From Phorcus lineatus (taxonomy: Eukaryota; Mollusca; Gastropoda; Trochida; Trochidae), in contig OV121082.1 in NCBI GenBank assembly GCA_921293015.1, positions 27,293,497 to 27,357,496 on the forward strand: DNA of 64,000 nucleotides, given 5' to 3'. The number at the start of each line of letters is the position of its first letter. The stretch's first letter is position 1. Of this stretch, positions 1-11,534 are shown in pieces. The position numbers and the translations under genes are program-made. The notes below the pieces were generated by a model, which saw only the letters and a list, made by a program, of their open reading frames with translations, was not told the DNA's origin and searched no databases.

Positions 1-144
1 AGCCCTTGCTGACCTAATGTATCAAATGTACAGACGGAGGCTGAGCCTCACTTAACTTTTAATGATCTTTCTCCATCCTTTTATTCCTATGTTTTATATC
101 ATATTTATCCATATTTTAATATATATTGATTGATATGAGGTAAT

Positions 145-253
145 ATGGTGTCTCATAGGCCCTGTGCTATCTTTTTATATGTATATGTTCATGTATATGT
201 ATATGTTCATATATATGTATATGTTCATATATATGTATATGTTCATATATATG

Positions 254-304
<51 letters not shown>

Positions 305-325
305 GAGAGAGAGAGAGAGAGAGAA
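145..325. repeat. Minisatellite followed by (GA)n microsatellite
   Basis: A 16-bp unit containing TATGTTCATATA repeats about five times (178-258). It is followed directly by an almost pure GA run to about 325 with a few interruptions. An open frame through this stretch is only low-complexity YVYVHI and RERERE repeats and is not a gene. Confidence 0.95.
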
Positions 326-2550
326 ATTGTTATTATTCTCTCACCAACTACAATTTACAAGTAAAGTACATAAGATATCGCACCATTTAAATTGGTCAAA
401 AGGTTATGAGAGACAATTTCTCTTATTTGTACCTAAACAACAGTACTTAAAGAACAACACATGATCATGAGCGTTTGTCAATCTTCATGGTAGAATTTCT
501 TTCTCAATCTACCACTACAGTGATTTGATGGCGGCATATTGTTTACTCCTTTGCAAGTACTAACACATAAACAGGTCACGTAACTCATATTTTCATTTAT
601 GTTGATTTAAATGCATCTTCATTTGTAAATACAAATAATGCATGTCTACACATACTGAATAGTAAATACAGTGTCTGAACTTCAACTATCTGATCATAAT
701 TAAGATATGGAAATGGTATCACGATTTAAGAGATTGACCGCAAGTAACATAAATAAATATAAAAGTAGTCGAATTATTGAATAGAATTATATTCACATGA
801 AAACTTAAACTGTTATAGACATACCTATCACAAGTGCACGTTCTATCATTTCACAGGTTAGTTACATTATTATTGACCAATTGATTTATTTTGTTGGTAC
901 TGTATCAACTCTAATTATAATATAACATGCGAATAACACCACCTCTTTGTCCCCTTCACAATCCCCTAAAAAAAGCATACAAACAACCATTCCAAAAACA
1001 CACAGCCACCTAACATCCATTTCCTTAACAAACGTAGTACCATAATGAAGTTATATCTACACTCATGTATACTTTTCATCTTTTAATTTTAAACACAAAA
1101 AAATACATCAAAACATGTATCAGTATTAGAATATTTTTAATAAACATTTAAATATTAACAGCTCTGTAATACAAACTACTACATGAAATGCACCTCAAAT
1201 CATAACAATATTTTATGTACAAACCAGTGTGTTAGAACTTTTCTAAAATCATCTAATCAGATAATGCACAATGTTGATAAGATGAATCAGGCAGACACAT
1301 CCGGTGTAGTGATTTTTTTGTAGACATGACAGGTTTGCAGATTTTGGGTTCGTAGGCAGATTGACTGTGGATTCATCAACATCGTAGAATGTGCAATAAC
1401 ATTATTATTTACAGGGATTAAATATGACTGATGATATGTTATCCTTTCATATTTAGTCTAAGCTAAAATATTACAATCTTCAGCATTGACAGGCAGATTA
1501 GCAGTGATAAAATCACTTAAACAAATAAAGGTCAATGAGATATTATCTTGAAATAATATAAAATCATACATTTGATGTCGCAAATTGATATCTTTTAATC
1601 TGTCCAGAACCCACCTTTCCATCTCTTTATGAATTAACAGTGTCTACCAACCCATCCACTTTTTTTTTTTCACAAAACGTTATAATCTTTTATGAAAAAT
1701 ATTTTGTAACCTTTGATCTTTACTTAAGACAAATTCACTGCACATGCTGCATAAGAATACATGGAGATGAAAAATTCTTCCTTAACTTGTTCCACCTCTC
1801 CTTTTCTTGTGCAAATCTTCTCTCTAAAACATCAAGTAAATCAGTTCGGAAAGCAGGTTTAGAGAAAATGAAGGGATATAGGTGCTGAGGGAGCAGGGCA
1901 AAGGATGGAGAGCATAAATAGAATCAAAATATTGGTAAAAAGACCTAAAAGGAGACATAAAGACAGAGTCATTAACAAAATGCTTTAGTACAAAAGTGTA
2001 TTTCAGGGGATACTGATTAAGGTAGAAATATATTCACAGTTTGAATGTTAAGTTAAGTGGATTGATGCAAGAACAATAAAATGAAGACTAACAAAATCGT
2101 GAATGTTTTTTTAAAATAATTTTTTAAAAAGACTTTGATAAAATATATATACAGGTACTACAATCAATACTACATAATAAATGTATCAAACAGTCAAATT
2201 TCAAAAACGAAATCTTCACATTTTTCAAATTGGCTTCATTTTGTCTGTCAAGAGATTTCAAATACCTGTAATATTTAATGCTCTGATTTTGCATTGAAAT
2301 GAAACAAGGGAAAGTTTAAAAGTTTGCTCACTCACCCTTAAGTTACTAAAAGCCAGTCCTTGACACTGTCTTATGAGAAATGTAAATTGTAATCTGTGTC
2401 CATATTTCCTATAAGATAGTGGCCAAAGTGTCCTATTCCCTCTGCTGAGGGGTAATTAGACAGTCCCCTCTGATACATGAGGGAAAACTCTCTGTGGCCT
2501 CTGATTGGTTGCAGGGCTGAAGGGATTGACTCATCAGAATTTAGCTTCAG
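326..2550. other. AT-rich non-coding DNA, no gene seen
   Basis: No exon with acceptor, open frame and donor was recognised, and no transposon ends were found. The last ~150 bp before the retrotransposon is slightly GC-richer and has a CCAAT-like TGATTGGTT at about 2500. It is probably intron or intergenic DNA; if llgl extends left of the window, it is llgl intron. Confidence 0.5.
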
Positions 2551-2554
2551 TCAT

Positions 2555-2745
2555 AGTCTCATAGACCCTATCTCTCTCACCTTTTCACGACCAGAGTGGC
2601 TTCACTCCGGGTCGATTTACCCTAAATAATCTTGCTCGCCTCGAGCAAGAAATCAAAGTAGGCCAAATTCGCAAACAATACTCTTTGGCAATACTCCTGG
2701 ATTTTTCAAAAGCTTTCGACATGGTGTGGCAACAGGCCTCATCAC
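2555..2745 (+). pseudogene. Non-LTR retrotransposon reverse transcriptase, first fragment (palm motif A)
   Basis: The plus strand reads QSGFTPGRFTLNNLARLE and then ILLDFSKAFDMVW, the fingers/palm start and catalytic motif A of LINE-type reverse transcriptases. The frame stops where the 5.5-kb inverted-repeat element enters and resumes at 8295. About one base is missing near the break, because motif A and the downstream part are in different frames once one target copy is removed. No endonuclease domain is visible upstream, so the copy is 5'-truncated near 2.55 kb. Together with 8295-9010 and 9451-10770 it forms one dead plus-strand copy of an RNase H-containing LINE of I/Jockey type; the clade is inferred. 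Confidence 0.8.
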
Positions 2746-3293
2746 CACAGGGGCGTGTATCGCTTAGAAATAGCTTTAGAAAGACATATATACCTATAGA
2801 CCCTACCCTACTACTATATAAAAGGAAAGGGATGTAACGACCAAACCACCCCATGCTCGAACAAAGTCAGTTTTCGCATCCAAAATAATTTTTCTGGACA
2901 AATTGTTCACTACGATTCGAAAGCTACATGATTTCCCTACAAAACGAGCTAAGGATGGTCAAAATCGGGTAATTATTTCAAAGGTTACATGCAACGACGC
3001 TCCGAAAATCGCTACCGCCAGATTTTCAAGCCAAAATCCCCACTCACAAAAAACGGAAAAAACTCACCGTTTAACATTGTTTATTGATTCCAGCAATGTT
3101 GACAACACCAATGTAGAGCTCGATTCAATGGGCGACATCGAACTACATGTTCACAATATGAGAACAGCACCTAATTATTATTTCTACGAGTGCTAGCAGC
3201 CATTCTATCAAAAAATCGTCTGCTTTGCGGTTGCCTTGTCGGCCATAGCAGTGGCCTTGACATTCATTTGACCTCGTAACCACAGCAAATTTA
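2746..3293 (+). repeat. Left long terminal inverted repeat
   Basis: Reverse complement of 7751-8294 with only scattered substitutions. Similarity ends abruptly after a TTTGACCTC..CAGCAAAT stretch. The 97-codon open frame in it has a twin in the other repeat, but nearly all differences between the two would change amino acids, so it is not treated as a gene. Confidence 0.9.
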
Positions 3294-3358
3294 CAAATTA
3301 TAGGATTTGGTAGAAATTTACATTGAGTATTTTCTTGTAAATTCCCTTCTGCAGTCAT

Positions 3359-3470
3359 GTGTGTTTTAGTGAGCCCAAAATATTAAATAAACTCGTTCTT
3401 TATAACTATGGGTCCTGTGTGTTTTAATGAGCCCAAAATATTAAATAAACTCGTTCCTTATAACTATGGG
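3359..3470 (+). repeat. Tandem duplication of ~58 bp
   Basis: The segment beginning GTGTGTTTTARTGAGCCCAA and ending in CTATGGGTC occurs twice in direct succession with almost no change, just inside the left inverted repeat. Confidence 0.85.
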
Positions 3471-4974
3471 TCAAATTAAAAACATTTTTAAACGTTCCAG
3501 AAATATGTAATTATTCGACTGGCAAAATTTCAAACGAATCACTAGAAAATCGCAACATAACCTTTGATTTAATTGACAATAATTTTTTTAAATTATTTTA
3601 TGTAGAACAATATACCTATTAGTATGATTTTTCATGTTTTATTAAAGAATATAAACAACTTTTACTCGGTTTACCTAAATATATTGTTTTGATCTTTTTC
3701 TTCAAAAAGTGATGGCATATAAAATATTAACCTGTTACCTACATTAACTTGACAGATTTCGCTATCCTTCTTAATTAAAGCATATATTTTTTAAACTCAG
3801 TTATGTTTTATAATTGGAAAAGAAAAGAATTTGTAAAGAGGTTAGAATCTCAAAGGCAAATTTGAAAGCATCTCCTAATTCTAGATAAACTACTTCCATG
3901 TTGAATATTTGATGTGCAGTTCAGATACATTATTTAATAAAATAAGTTTACCATTAGATTGGTGATTTAATTTTATTTCTTCAAACAATAGTGATATAAT
4001 TAAAATGATCAAAACTGTGTTCGACAAAAAAGGGGATATTTATTTTTCAGAGGTCAGTCAGAATTATATATTTGTTATCAATATTGGCTTGGCTCAGGAG
4101 TGAGATCATGAAAATCATGAAAGATGTAAATAGCAATCATTGATAATGACTTGTATTTTGTAATTCATACTGTTCAACCACCCTGGTGGTTAGGGGCATA
4201 AATGCAATGCCTCGCTTGGAAGGTTACCTTAGTTTTCTTTATTGGAAGCAATTTTTATTTTCATAGTTAAAAGATTAAAATAACAAAAACAAATTAAGTT
4301 ACAACATGCTGCATTAAAACTTATTAACAGTTATGTATAATCATGTTGAAAAACATAACTTTTCTTATAACTTCAGTTGAAAGGTAGATTTTTTTGCCTC
4401 ATGAAAAGGTGATTTGATTAAGTTGAGAGCAAATAGTCCTGTTGGCAGAGAGAATGCAATGATAGGTATCTTTTCACTTCAATAAGGCCAGTCTCTCCCC
4501 AATAAAGGAACAAACATTAACAGTGTGTCCAATAAATAAGAGAGGAAATTTCATTCTTAAAGTAATCAGTTTATTTTTTCATGTATAAGGTCCAAAAAAA
4601 CATGTCTGAAGTGACAGATCTCCAGACTGGCACAGTACTTGTATCTTTAATTGCCGTTTCAAATGCAATAAATCTGATTTAGTTATATTTTTTAGAATTT
4701 TTCCCCAAAATGTTCTGAATTTGTTTGCCTTGCAAGCAATAACCTCTTTAGTTTCATAAACATGTCTGTAATGGTTAGAATTGTAATCAAATGAAGGCTC
4801 TACCTTTTTTACACTTCAAAGAAATTAATTAACCCTAATGCTCCCTGAAATTAATTTGAGTTAAGCGTGATAAAATAAAACAAACATTAACCGTGATACA
4901 CACTCAACCTTTTTACAAGGTTCACAGGCTCAGAGGCACATCAGTTATGTAATATTTTTCTCAGTTTTAAAAGA

Positions 4975-5235
4975 ATAGAGCCATGACCCTGGAGCTAATC
5001 AGGCTTTAAAAAGAAGAAGATATTCATAAGGCCATGACCTGTGTGACTTTAGTGAGGGACAAACAAGACATACAATATACAGTTTAGAATCCTCATTAGA
5101 ATGTACAAAAAATTCAAGTTTCTTCACTATCATCTTCAGGAGAAAAAAATGAAAATAGGTTTTAGGAGTGGCCCTAGAGGCCTTTCTTAGGTCACCAAAT
5201 TTATAAATTTAAATCCTTAGTAGTCAAGGAATTGG
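4975..5235 (+). repeat. Degenerate family Q fragment
   Basis: It begins with AGAGCCATG and GAGCTAATCAGGCTT, matching the left end of the hairpin-ended family at 23.49 kb. It continues with the GAAAATAGGTTTTAGG and GGTCACCAAATTTA.AA blocks of that family's 145-bp monomer. It is an old copy inside the 5.5-kb transposon. Confidence 0.55.
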
Positions 5236-5969
5236 TACACAAAATTATATTGGGACACCATCCCATGTCAGGCTAGATGAGGTGAAAAGTGGAATTGAAT
5301 CACTTATTTGCTTGCAGTTTAATTCAATTGGCATAGAATATTTGATGTAGAAATTATAATTGAAAATCTAAAAACACATTCTTTGTAAGTCATCTGTTAT
5401 TTATCCAGCACAAAACAGACAGATTTGATTTGTAGCCCATATTTCACCTACTGTTAAGCACTCATTACAAGTTATGCCAAAATAAACTTTCCTTGCCTAT
5501 TATTGATGTGTATATTATAGTCATAAAAGTATTTGTATTCAGTATTGAACATCCTTTAAAATTTACCAACTCAACTTTTTAAATATTCATAAAAACATCT
5601 TGAAAGGCTTTTATGAAGTACAACCTACTGATCATCTAAGTTATGCAAAGTGTTAACAATTACTCATGGTTAATGGTATTAAACTAAAACTTTGAAAAAG
5701 GAGGTGTTATCCATAGGTGGCTAGAAATTCATGTATTAAACACATGAAATATCTAACTTTACACTCCTCAAAACACAGGTTGAGTTCTTTGAAGGCTAAT
5801 GGCACCTATAATGATCACATATCAAATAATAAGAATCAATTGAATTTAATACAATCAATATAATTGGATATAAGTGATGAAAGTAAATGTATTGTTTTCT
5901 TCATTGGGGACTCACTTGTATGTCTGTATCTATACAAAAACATATTAAAGAATCCTCACAAATAAATTC

Positions 5970-7544
5970 ATTGATAGTCAATATATTTATTTTATTTGAA
6001 GATTTTATTGAATTACAATAGCAGAAAATTTTCAAGAGTGTCCATGTATTAGAGATTCTTTTCCATGGATGCAGCAAGGATATTCTCCAGATTAAACTGT
6101 CCCCTCTTGATATGGAATCTTGTAACTGAAAAATATAAATTGGAACCAAATTCAATATGAGGCAAAAAAAGATTGTTCCATTGTCATTATAGCTCCTCAA
6201 GTACTGCAATATTTATTGTATTTAATGTTACAAACTAACATTTTAAATAACAAAGTATAGTCAAAGTGGTTGCTCTCATATTTCAAACAATCATGGAACT
6301 TAATATTTGGTTAATCATAATCTACATTGGTAAAGACGTGTTGTATAAACATTTATAATTACAATCTTTTGCTTTTAAGATAGCTGAAATATATAGGTTT
6401 TAAACTTAAGTTGGATTTCTTTTGCCTCTTTTACAGAATTGCTCAATCAAACTCTAGAAACAAAGTGACACTTTTAACCAAAAAAGTTTCATACAGCATT
6501 AACAACAGCTTGAGACATAGTACCTAACCAATAACCCCCTCCTTACTCCTTATTTTCCCCCTTGGTTAGGCCCTTCCACTGCCTCTCCTCCCATTAAACC
6601 TGTTGTGACAATTGTCTTCCCTTTTCTCACTCATGGTAAACACAACTATTAAGTAATATATCTAAAACATTACCCTGAGAAACATATTTCAAATGGATCA
6701 TGTCTCAGTGGCATTACATGATCATATATTTGATATTTATAAGAAAAGCCAGAAGGCTATTAACCAGCTGTCACCATCAGTTTGTAAGTGTAATACGGAA
6801 GGCTCAATCTTTAAATTATCTACATGTATAAATATGATATTACAAAATGGGAATAATTCAGGTATTCTAACAGTCTTGAATAAAAATCAAATATTGAGCA
6901 GCTTAGAAATAGAAGTGCTGGTAAATACACTTGATGGTGTTATATCAAATTGATAACCAGATCATTAAAATGACATAAATTCTCAATCAAATACTTACTG
7001 TTTATAAGTATTCTGTGCCATGCCTTCATCTGAAATCCAAAACAAAAATCATAACTATACTTTTGTTAAAATGGTTTCAAACTTAATTGAACTAATCATG
7101 TACCTATTCTAGTTTCACATATATATTTTATTATACAGATATAGCACCTTCAAATTTTCAAAAGGCATGCATACCTAATCGATAAAGTTGTTATTATTGT
7201 CATATGTTAAAAACATGGCACTTTCATCTATAAATCAATAATCAATGAAGCGTGTCTTATTGGGTTTTTTTTTTTATGGAATATTGGAAAAGTAATTAGA
7301 TTTATAAATAACATTTTAGAGATGTTTAAACAATCACTAAAGTAAAATGATAAATTGATGTTAAAATGATAGATTGATGGCAATTAAAGAAAAAAAATAT
7401 AATTATCAGTGAAAACATCGTCTACGTTGATGCTTACCTGATGGAGGCTTGGCAAATTGAAGGCATCAGTCCATTAATTATTCCCAGCACTGCCAGCAGC
7501 GGAGAGAAGTTGGAGAATTGTTTTTCCTTAGCCGATTCAGACAT
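5970..7544 (-). other. Possible three-exon small gene inside the 5.5-kb transposon
   Basis: Three exon-like blocks lie in order on the minus strand. Exon 1 (7544-7438) starts MSESAKEKQFSNFSPL and ends CAG at GTAAGC. Exon 2 (7029-6999) follows TTTCAG and ends at GTAAGT. Exon 3 (from 6125) follows a pyrimidine-rich TTTTTCAG and runs into three AATAAA signals at 5986-6009. The exon 1 frame meets a stop just after the first junction. A second frame gives PPSDEGMAQNTYK and then HYKIPYQEGTV with a stop in exon 3. One lost base in exon 1, or skipping of exon 2, would reconcile these. No family was recognised. It may be a captured host gene fragment, now broken, or chance. Confidence 0.35.
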
Positions 7545-7750
7545 AAAAATTTAAACTCCTACAAAAGGCTCTCTTAAATTACTATATATATGTGACTAAT
7601 TTCCAAAAAAACCCAGCTCCAGTTGCTTGTGGTAAGGTGGACACGTCTAAAAATCATAAACATTTTTCCACCACGTTGTGTTGTTTACAAACATGGTATT
7701 GAAAGGACTGTGAGGAGTTTGATCAGAGTTCGGAGTTCGCTCACTTGCTT

Positions 7751-8294
7751 ATTTGCTGCGGCTATGAGGTCAAATGAATGTCAAGGCCACTGCTATGGCC
7801 GACAAGGCAACCGCAAAGCAGATGATTTTTGATAGAATGTCTGCTAGCACTCGTAGAAATAATAATTAGGTGCTGTTCTCATATTGTGAACATGTAGTTC
7901 GATGTCTCCCATCGAATCAAGCTCTACACTGGTGTTGTCAACATTGCTGGAATCAATAAACGATGTTAAACGGTGAGTTTTTGCTGTTTTTCGTGAGTGG
8001 GGATTTTGGCTTGAAAATCTGGCGGTAGCGATTTTCGGGGCGTCGTTGCATGTAACTTTTGAAATAATTACCCAATTTTGACCATTCTTAGCTCGTTTTG
8101 TAGGGAAATCATTTAGCTTTCGAATCGTAGTGAACAATTTGTCCAGAAAAATTATTTTGGATGCGAAAACTGACTTTGTTCGAGCATGGGGTGGTTTGGT
8201 CGTTACATCCCTTTCCTTTTATATAGTAGTAGGGTAGGGTCTATAGGTATATATGTCTTAATAAAGCTATTTCTAAGCGATACACGCCACTGTG
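7751..8294 (-). repeat. Right long terminal inverted repeat
   Basis: Reverse complement of 2746-3293. It ends GCGATACACGCCACTGTG, immediately followed by the second CTCATCAC target copy at 8295-8302. Confidence 0.9.
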
Positions 8295-9010
8295 CTCATC
8301 ACTTTACTCATCGCCAAAGGCCTATCTGTATCAGGCAACATAATTAATTACAACCAGGATTTCCTCCATAATAGGCAAACAACTGTAGGGGTCAAAAATC
8401 AGCAATCTGATAACTTTCTTTTGGAAAACGGCACCCCACAAGGCAGCATACTAAGCCCCACCCTCTTCAATATTATGGTAGATTTTTTTTTTGTAGGCAT
8501 CTCCCCCAAAATTAGCACTTCCAAATTTGCAGACGACGCTGCCCTCTGGGTACGTTGTAATTACCTCCATACCACTACTAAACTACTCCAGATCGCGCTA
8601 GATAAAGTCAGCCTATAGGCTGAACAATGGGGCTTCTAACTAAATGCAGATAAAACCACTGGAGTAGTATCTAAATTCAACACTATGCGCCCAACCTCTC
8701 CTAAACTCTACCTACAAAATAATCCAATTAAATTCCAAACCAAAAGTAATTCTTAGGGCTAATCTTTGACCAACATCTCTCATGGGATTCACACGTCAAA
8801 GAACTTAAAACTAGGTGCTCAAAGGATCTTAATGTCATGAGAGGAATCTCTGGTACAAACTAGGGAGCAAATAGGCAAACCCTACTTTAACTCTATACCT
8901 CACTAATTTGGTCCAAATTGGACTATGGCGCACCAATATACAACACACTTAAACCTAAACTAATCAAAACCCTAAACAGCATATACAATACCAAGCACTC
9001 AAAACATCTA
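8295..9010 (+). pseudogene. Non-LTR reverse transcriptase, second fragment (motifs B and C)
   Basis: The open frame to 8618 contains GTPQGSILSPTLFN (motif B) and KFADDAALW (motif C with the paired catalytic aspartates). Beyond the first stop, shifted frames still read AEQWGF, LNADKT, GLIFDQHLSWDSHV and LWSKLDYGAP, typical of the thumb region of these elements. Stops and a frame change show the copy is dead. It is cut at 9010 by a small MITE and continues at 9451. Confidence 0.85.
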
Positions 9011-9450
9011 CAGGGCTCCAGATAAGATGCGTATCTGTGTAAAATACGCACGGGCAATTCATATATACGCATTAGAAATGAAATCAATGAGTGACAGATA
9101 TGCACAAGATTCCCTGAATACGAGTCAGATATTTGTTTACAGGAGTGATCGTGGCTTGTCAAAAATAGTTTCATTTCTACATGTCTGATCTTTACATCTT
9201 GACTAGTAGCCAACCTGTATGAAAACAAGGATAACCGAGTTTATATTAGATAAACCACTCGTTTTTTAAAAGCTTAAACGTTTGGAAAATATAATCAACG
9301 ACTAATATCGACAAAGATGCTAACTTGGAATGAGGATCTGAAAACTATATAACTTAAAATACCCCTAGTTTTTTTCATGAGGTAATTTTACTCAATTTTT
9401 ATTTTGAGGAGTGAAATACCCCTGAGTCCAAATGATTATCTGGAGCCCTG
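9011..9450. mobile_element. 440-bp hAT-like MITE with 15-bp perfect TIRs
   Basis: CAGGGCTCCAGATAA at 9011-9025 is repeated exactly in inverted form at 9436-9450. Removing the element rejoins the reverse transcriptase frame (...QALKTST then CAQSNTSLEALLALTGE). CTACA is present on both sides, giving a 5-6-bp duplication with ambiguous edges; an exact 8-bp duplication is not seen. There is no coding capacity. Confidence 0.8.
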
Positions 9451-10510
9451 AGCTACATGCGCACAAAGTAACACATCCCTCGAAGCACTGCTGGCACTAA
9501 CTGGTGAAATTCCCCTCCCAATCAGAAGGGACCAACTCACCTTAAACTTCTGGGCCGCATCTTCGGAGGATCCCCTCATACAATAACTTGTAAAAACTAA
9601 AACAAGACATTTAACATCTAAAAAATACCAACTCTACCAACCCATCGGAACACGCATACAAACACTCATACAGCAGGCAGACATGCACCACATCAACCTA
9701 CCCACACAAAACACTATACACCACCCCATACGACCCCTCCCCACACCAAAAATCAACACGCATCTCACCAAAATCACAAAAAAGCAAAACCCTCAACAGG
9801 CACAAACCACTGCACTACAATATATACAGGACAACTGGCCCGACTGGTGCCACATATACACCAACGGGTCGAAGGACCCCAAGGCACGCACCACAAGACT
9901 GCACATGCGGCAACCCGAGCAACACACATACTACCACAGGCTTCCAAATGACCAATCTGTCTTTATGGCAGAACTCATGGACATCTTGATAGCTCTACAG
10001 CCAAAAAACACTAAAAACCACAACAAAATACTCATACTCTCAGACTCACTCAGTGGGCTGCAGGCACTCAAGAACAAATCCACCAAAAACCGTGCAGGCA
10101 TCATCTCCAAAATACTACACACAATACAATCACTCAACACACAGGGAAGGCCGTTAAACTCCTTTTTCCCTCACCCACTTCAGACTATTCAGACACGAAA
10201 AAGCCGACAAAGCGGCAAAAGAGGGCCTCAACCTACCAACACCCAAACTTCCATTCTACCACTCTAAACAAGAGGCCAAAAGCCTCTCCAAACTACACGG
10301 TAAACGCAAGTGGCAACAATGCTACAAACAATCCACAATAGCCACTCACACCAAAACACTACTACCCAACACCCTCCGCAAACAAATAATATACTCCAAA
10401 CACACACACATCGACAGGGCAATCATCAAACTACAAACAGGACACACAAGCCTCAACATACACAAACAGAAACATATAAAAGTATAAGGATAGGTACATT
10501 AAGGGACTAG
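9451..10510 (+). pseudogene. Retrotransposon 3' ORF region with damaged RNase H
   Basis: The frame ALLALTGEIPLPIRRDQL leads into an RNase H domain: HIYTNGSKDP, MAELMDILIALQ, ILILSDSLSGLQAL. The first catalytic aspartate of the usual YTDGS is asparagine here. After about 10150 the frame shifts; the WVPAH segment is corrupted although KADKAAKEG-type coding can still be made out. The C-terminal CxxC..H..C finger seen in the 63-kb copy is missing: the text jumps from LQTGH to the terminal YIKGLALI, so ~200 bp is deleted. It is clearly a dead copy. Confidence 0.85.
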
Positions 10511-10772
10511 CCCTGATCTGTAATGTTATCTTAAATGTTTTTAAAAAATGCCGCTAGGAATTATTACCTAAAATACCATCATATTCATCATTTATATCTT
10601 TGTTTCATGTATTTGTCTATCATTTGTATCATGCCTTTGTATGTATATAGGTCTTTCGAATATATTATTGTATATCATATTCTAAACAAAATTGTATATT
10701 TTGCATATATGTGTAATGTATATCCTCATATGCTGCTGCTTACGGCCTGAGTGTAAATAAAGTTCAGTTCAG
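10511..10772 (+). other. 3' untranslated region and tail of the retrotransposon
   Basis: AT-rich sequence after the ORF remnant ends in AATAAAGTTCAGTTCAG at about 10757-10772. This polyadenylation-like signal with a short TTCAG repeat is a typical non-LTR 3' end. The end point is inferred from that tail. Confidence 0.5.
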
Positions 10773-11248
10773 CATTAAGTGATGTGTATAACATCATGTG
10801 TCTGTGTATGCATAGTCACATTTGGCACCTGTCCCTCAAAAAGTTAATTACCTCACCTCACAGAAATCACGGAAAATAGTAGGACTATTGGCTATACACA
10901 GGGTTTTTTTGCTCGCATAATCTCTCTGAAATCTTGATAAAACAAGAAACCTTTCATTGCAACAATCGTATAGAAGCTTAAAAACTTTGGGGAGGTATGT
11001 CGTTATATCAAATATTTCAATATATTTCTTCAATTATCAATGTGCTCATTCATAGAAGAATCTTCCCGCGACTTGTTCCTATTGACCATGGCATGTCAGT
11101 TTTTGTTGTATCTCAGAGCGGTATTCTTTCGTTTATTTGCACAAGCAGGTTAATTTTTTTGCATGCTTTATGCTTTTGCACAATGCATTACTTGCAAGAA
11201 AATTACTAGATTCCCTTCCAAAGCATCTTTCTAATGATGTGATTTCGG
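10773..11248. other. Non-coding, no feature recognised
   Basis: AT-rich sequence with short chance frames only. No splice-flanked open frame and no repeat ends were seen. Confidence 0.4.
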
Positions 11249-11534
11249 TGTTGAATTAGCTTAAAAATACAGAGAAAATCAAAGAGCTGGAGTTTAAGCA
11301 GACATCTGACATGTCATATTCTGGGCGTGGCCTCGAGCCATGCTATGATGATTTTGTCAAAACGTTCGCCAGTCTCATTAGGCGGTTATCCAAAACGGGC
11401 ATAAAAGGCCTCCTAGTAGTTCAATTAAAGTGTATATTTTCTCATGTTTTGGCTCTATTGATTCTTATAAGTGATACAAATACAGATTACAACTTGTAAT
11501 AAACAAAATTATGTGTTACGTCTCCTCTTTGACA
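11249..11534 (+). repeat. LTR-like dispersed repeat, copy 1
   Basis: Direct counterpart of 28079-28366: about 286 bp, starting TGTTGAATTAGC and ending in TTGACA, the TG..CA form of an LTR. It contains a TATA-like CATAAAAGG (GTATAAAAGG in the other copy) and AATAAAC near the end. No clean 4-6-bp target duplication was found, so solo LTR is a suggestion and another promoter-bearing repeat is possible. Confidence 0.55.

Larger units (their letters stand above)
2746..8294. mobile_element. 5.5-kb DNA transposon with ~545-bp terminal inverted repeats and 8-bp target duplication
   Basis: Both ends read CACAGKGGCGTGTATCGC inward. The inverted repeats match closely over 2746-3293 and 7751-8294. Exact copies of CTCATCAC flank the element (2738-2745 and 8295-8302), and the interrupted reverse transcriptase resumes on the other side. 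An 8-bp duplication and a CAGKGG-type end fit the hAT superfamily, but inverted repeats this long are unusual there, so the superfamily is left open. No transposase was recognised inside, so it looks non-autonomous. The interior is AT-rich, has a ~58-bp tandem duplication at 3359-3470, a family Q fragment at about 4975-5235, and possible spliced exons on the minus strand at 5.97-7.54 kb. Confidence 0.9.

Noticed and set aside
145-390. 81-codon frame of YVYVHI and RERERE
   Set aside because: Pure translation of simple repeats.
2585-2854. 89-codon minus-strand frame
   Set aside because: It is antisense to the reverse transcriptase motif A fragment and crosses into the transposon end.
2903-3196. 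97-codon open frame in the left inverted repeat with a twin at 7844-8137
   Set aside because: The two copies differ at seven residues and almost all nucleotide differences are non-synonymous, so there is no sign of protein-level selection; it is inverted-repeat sequence that happens to be open.
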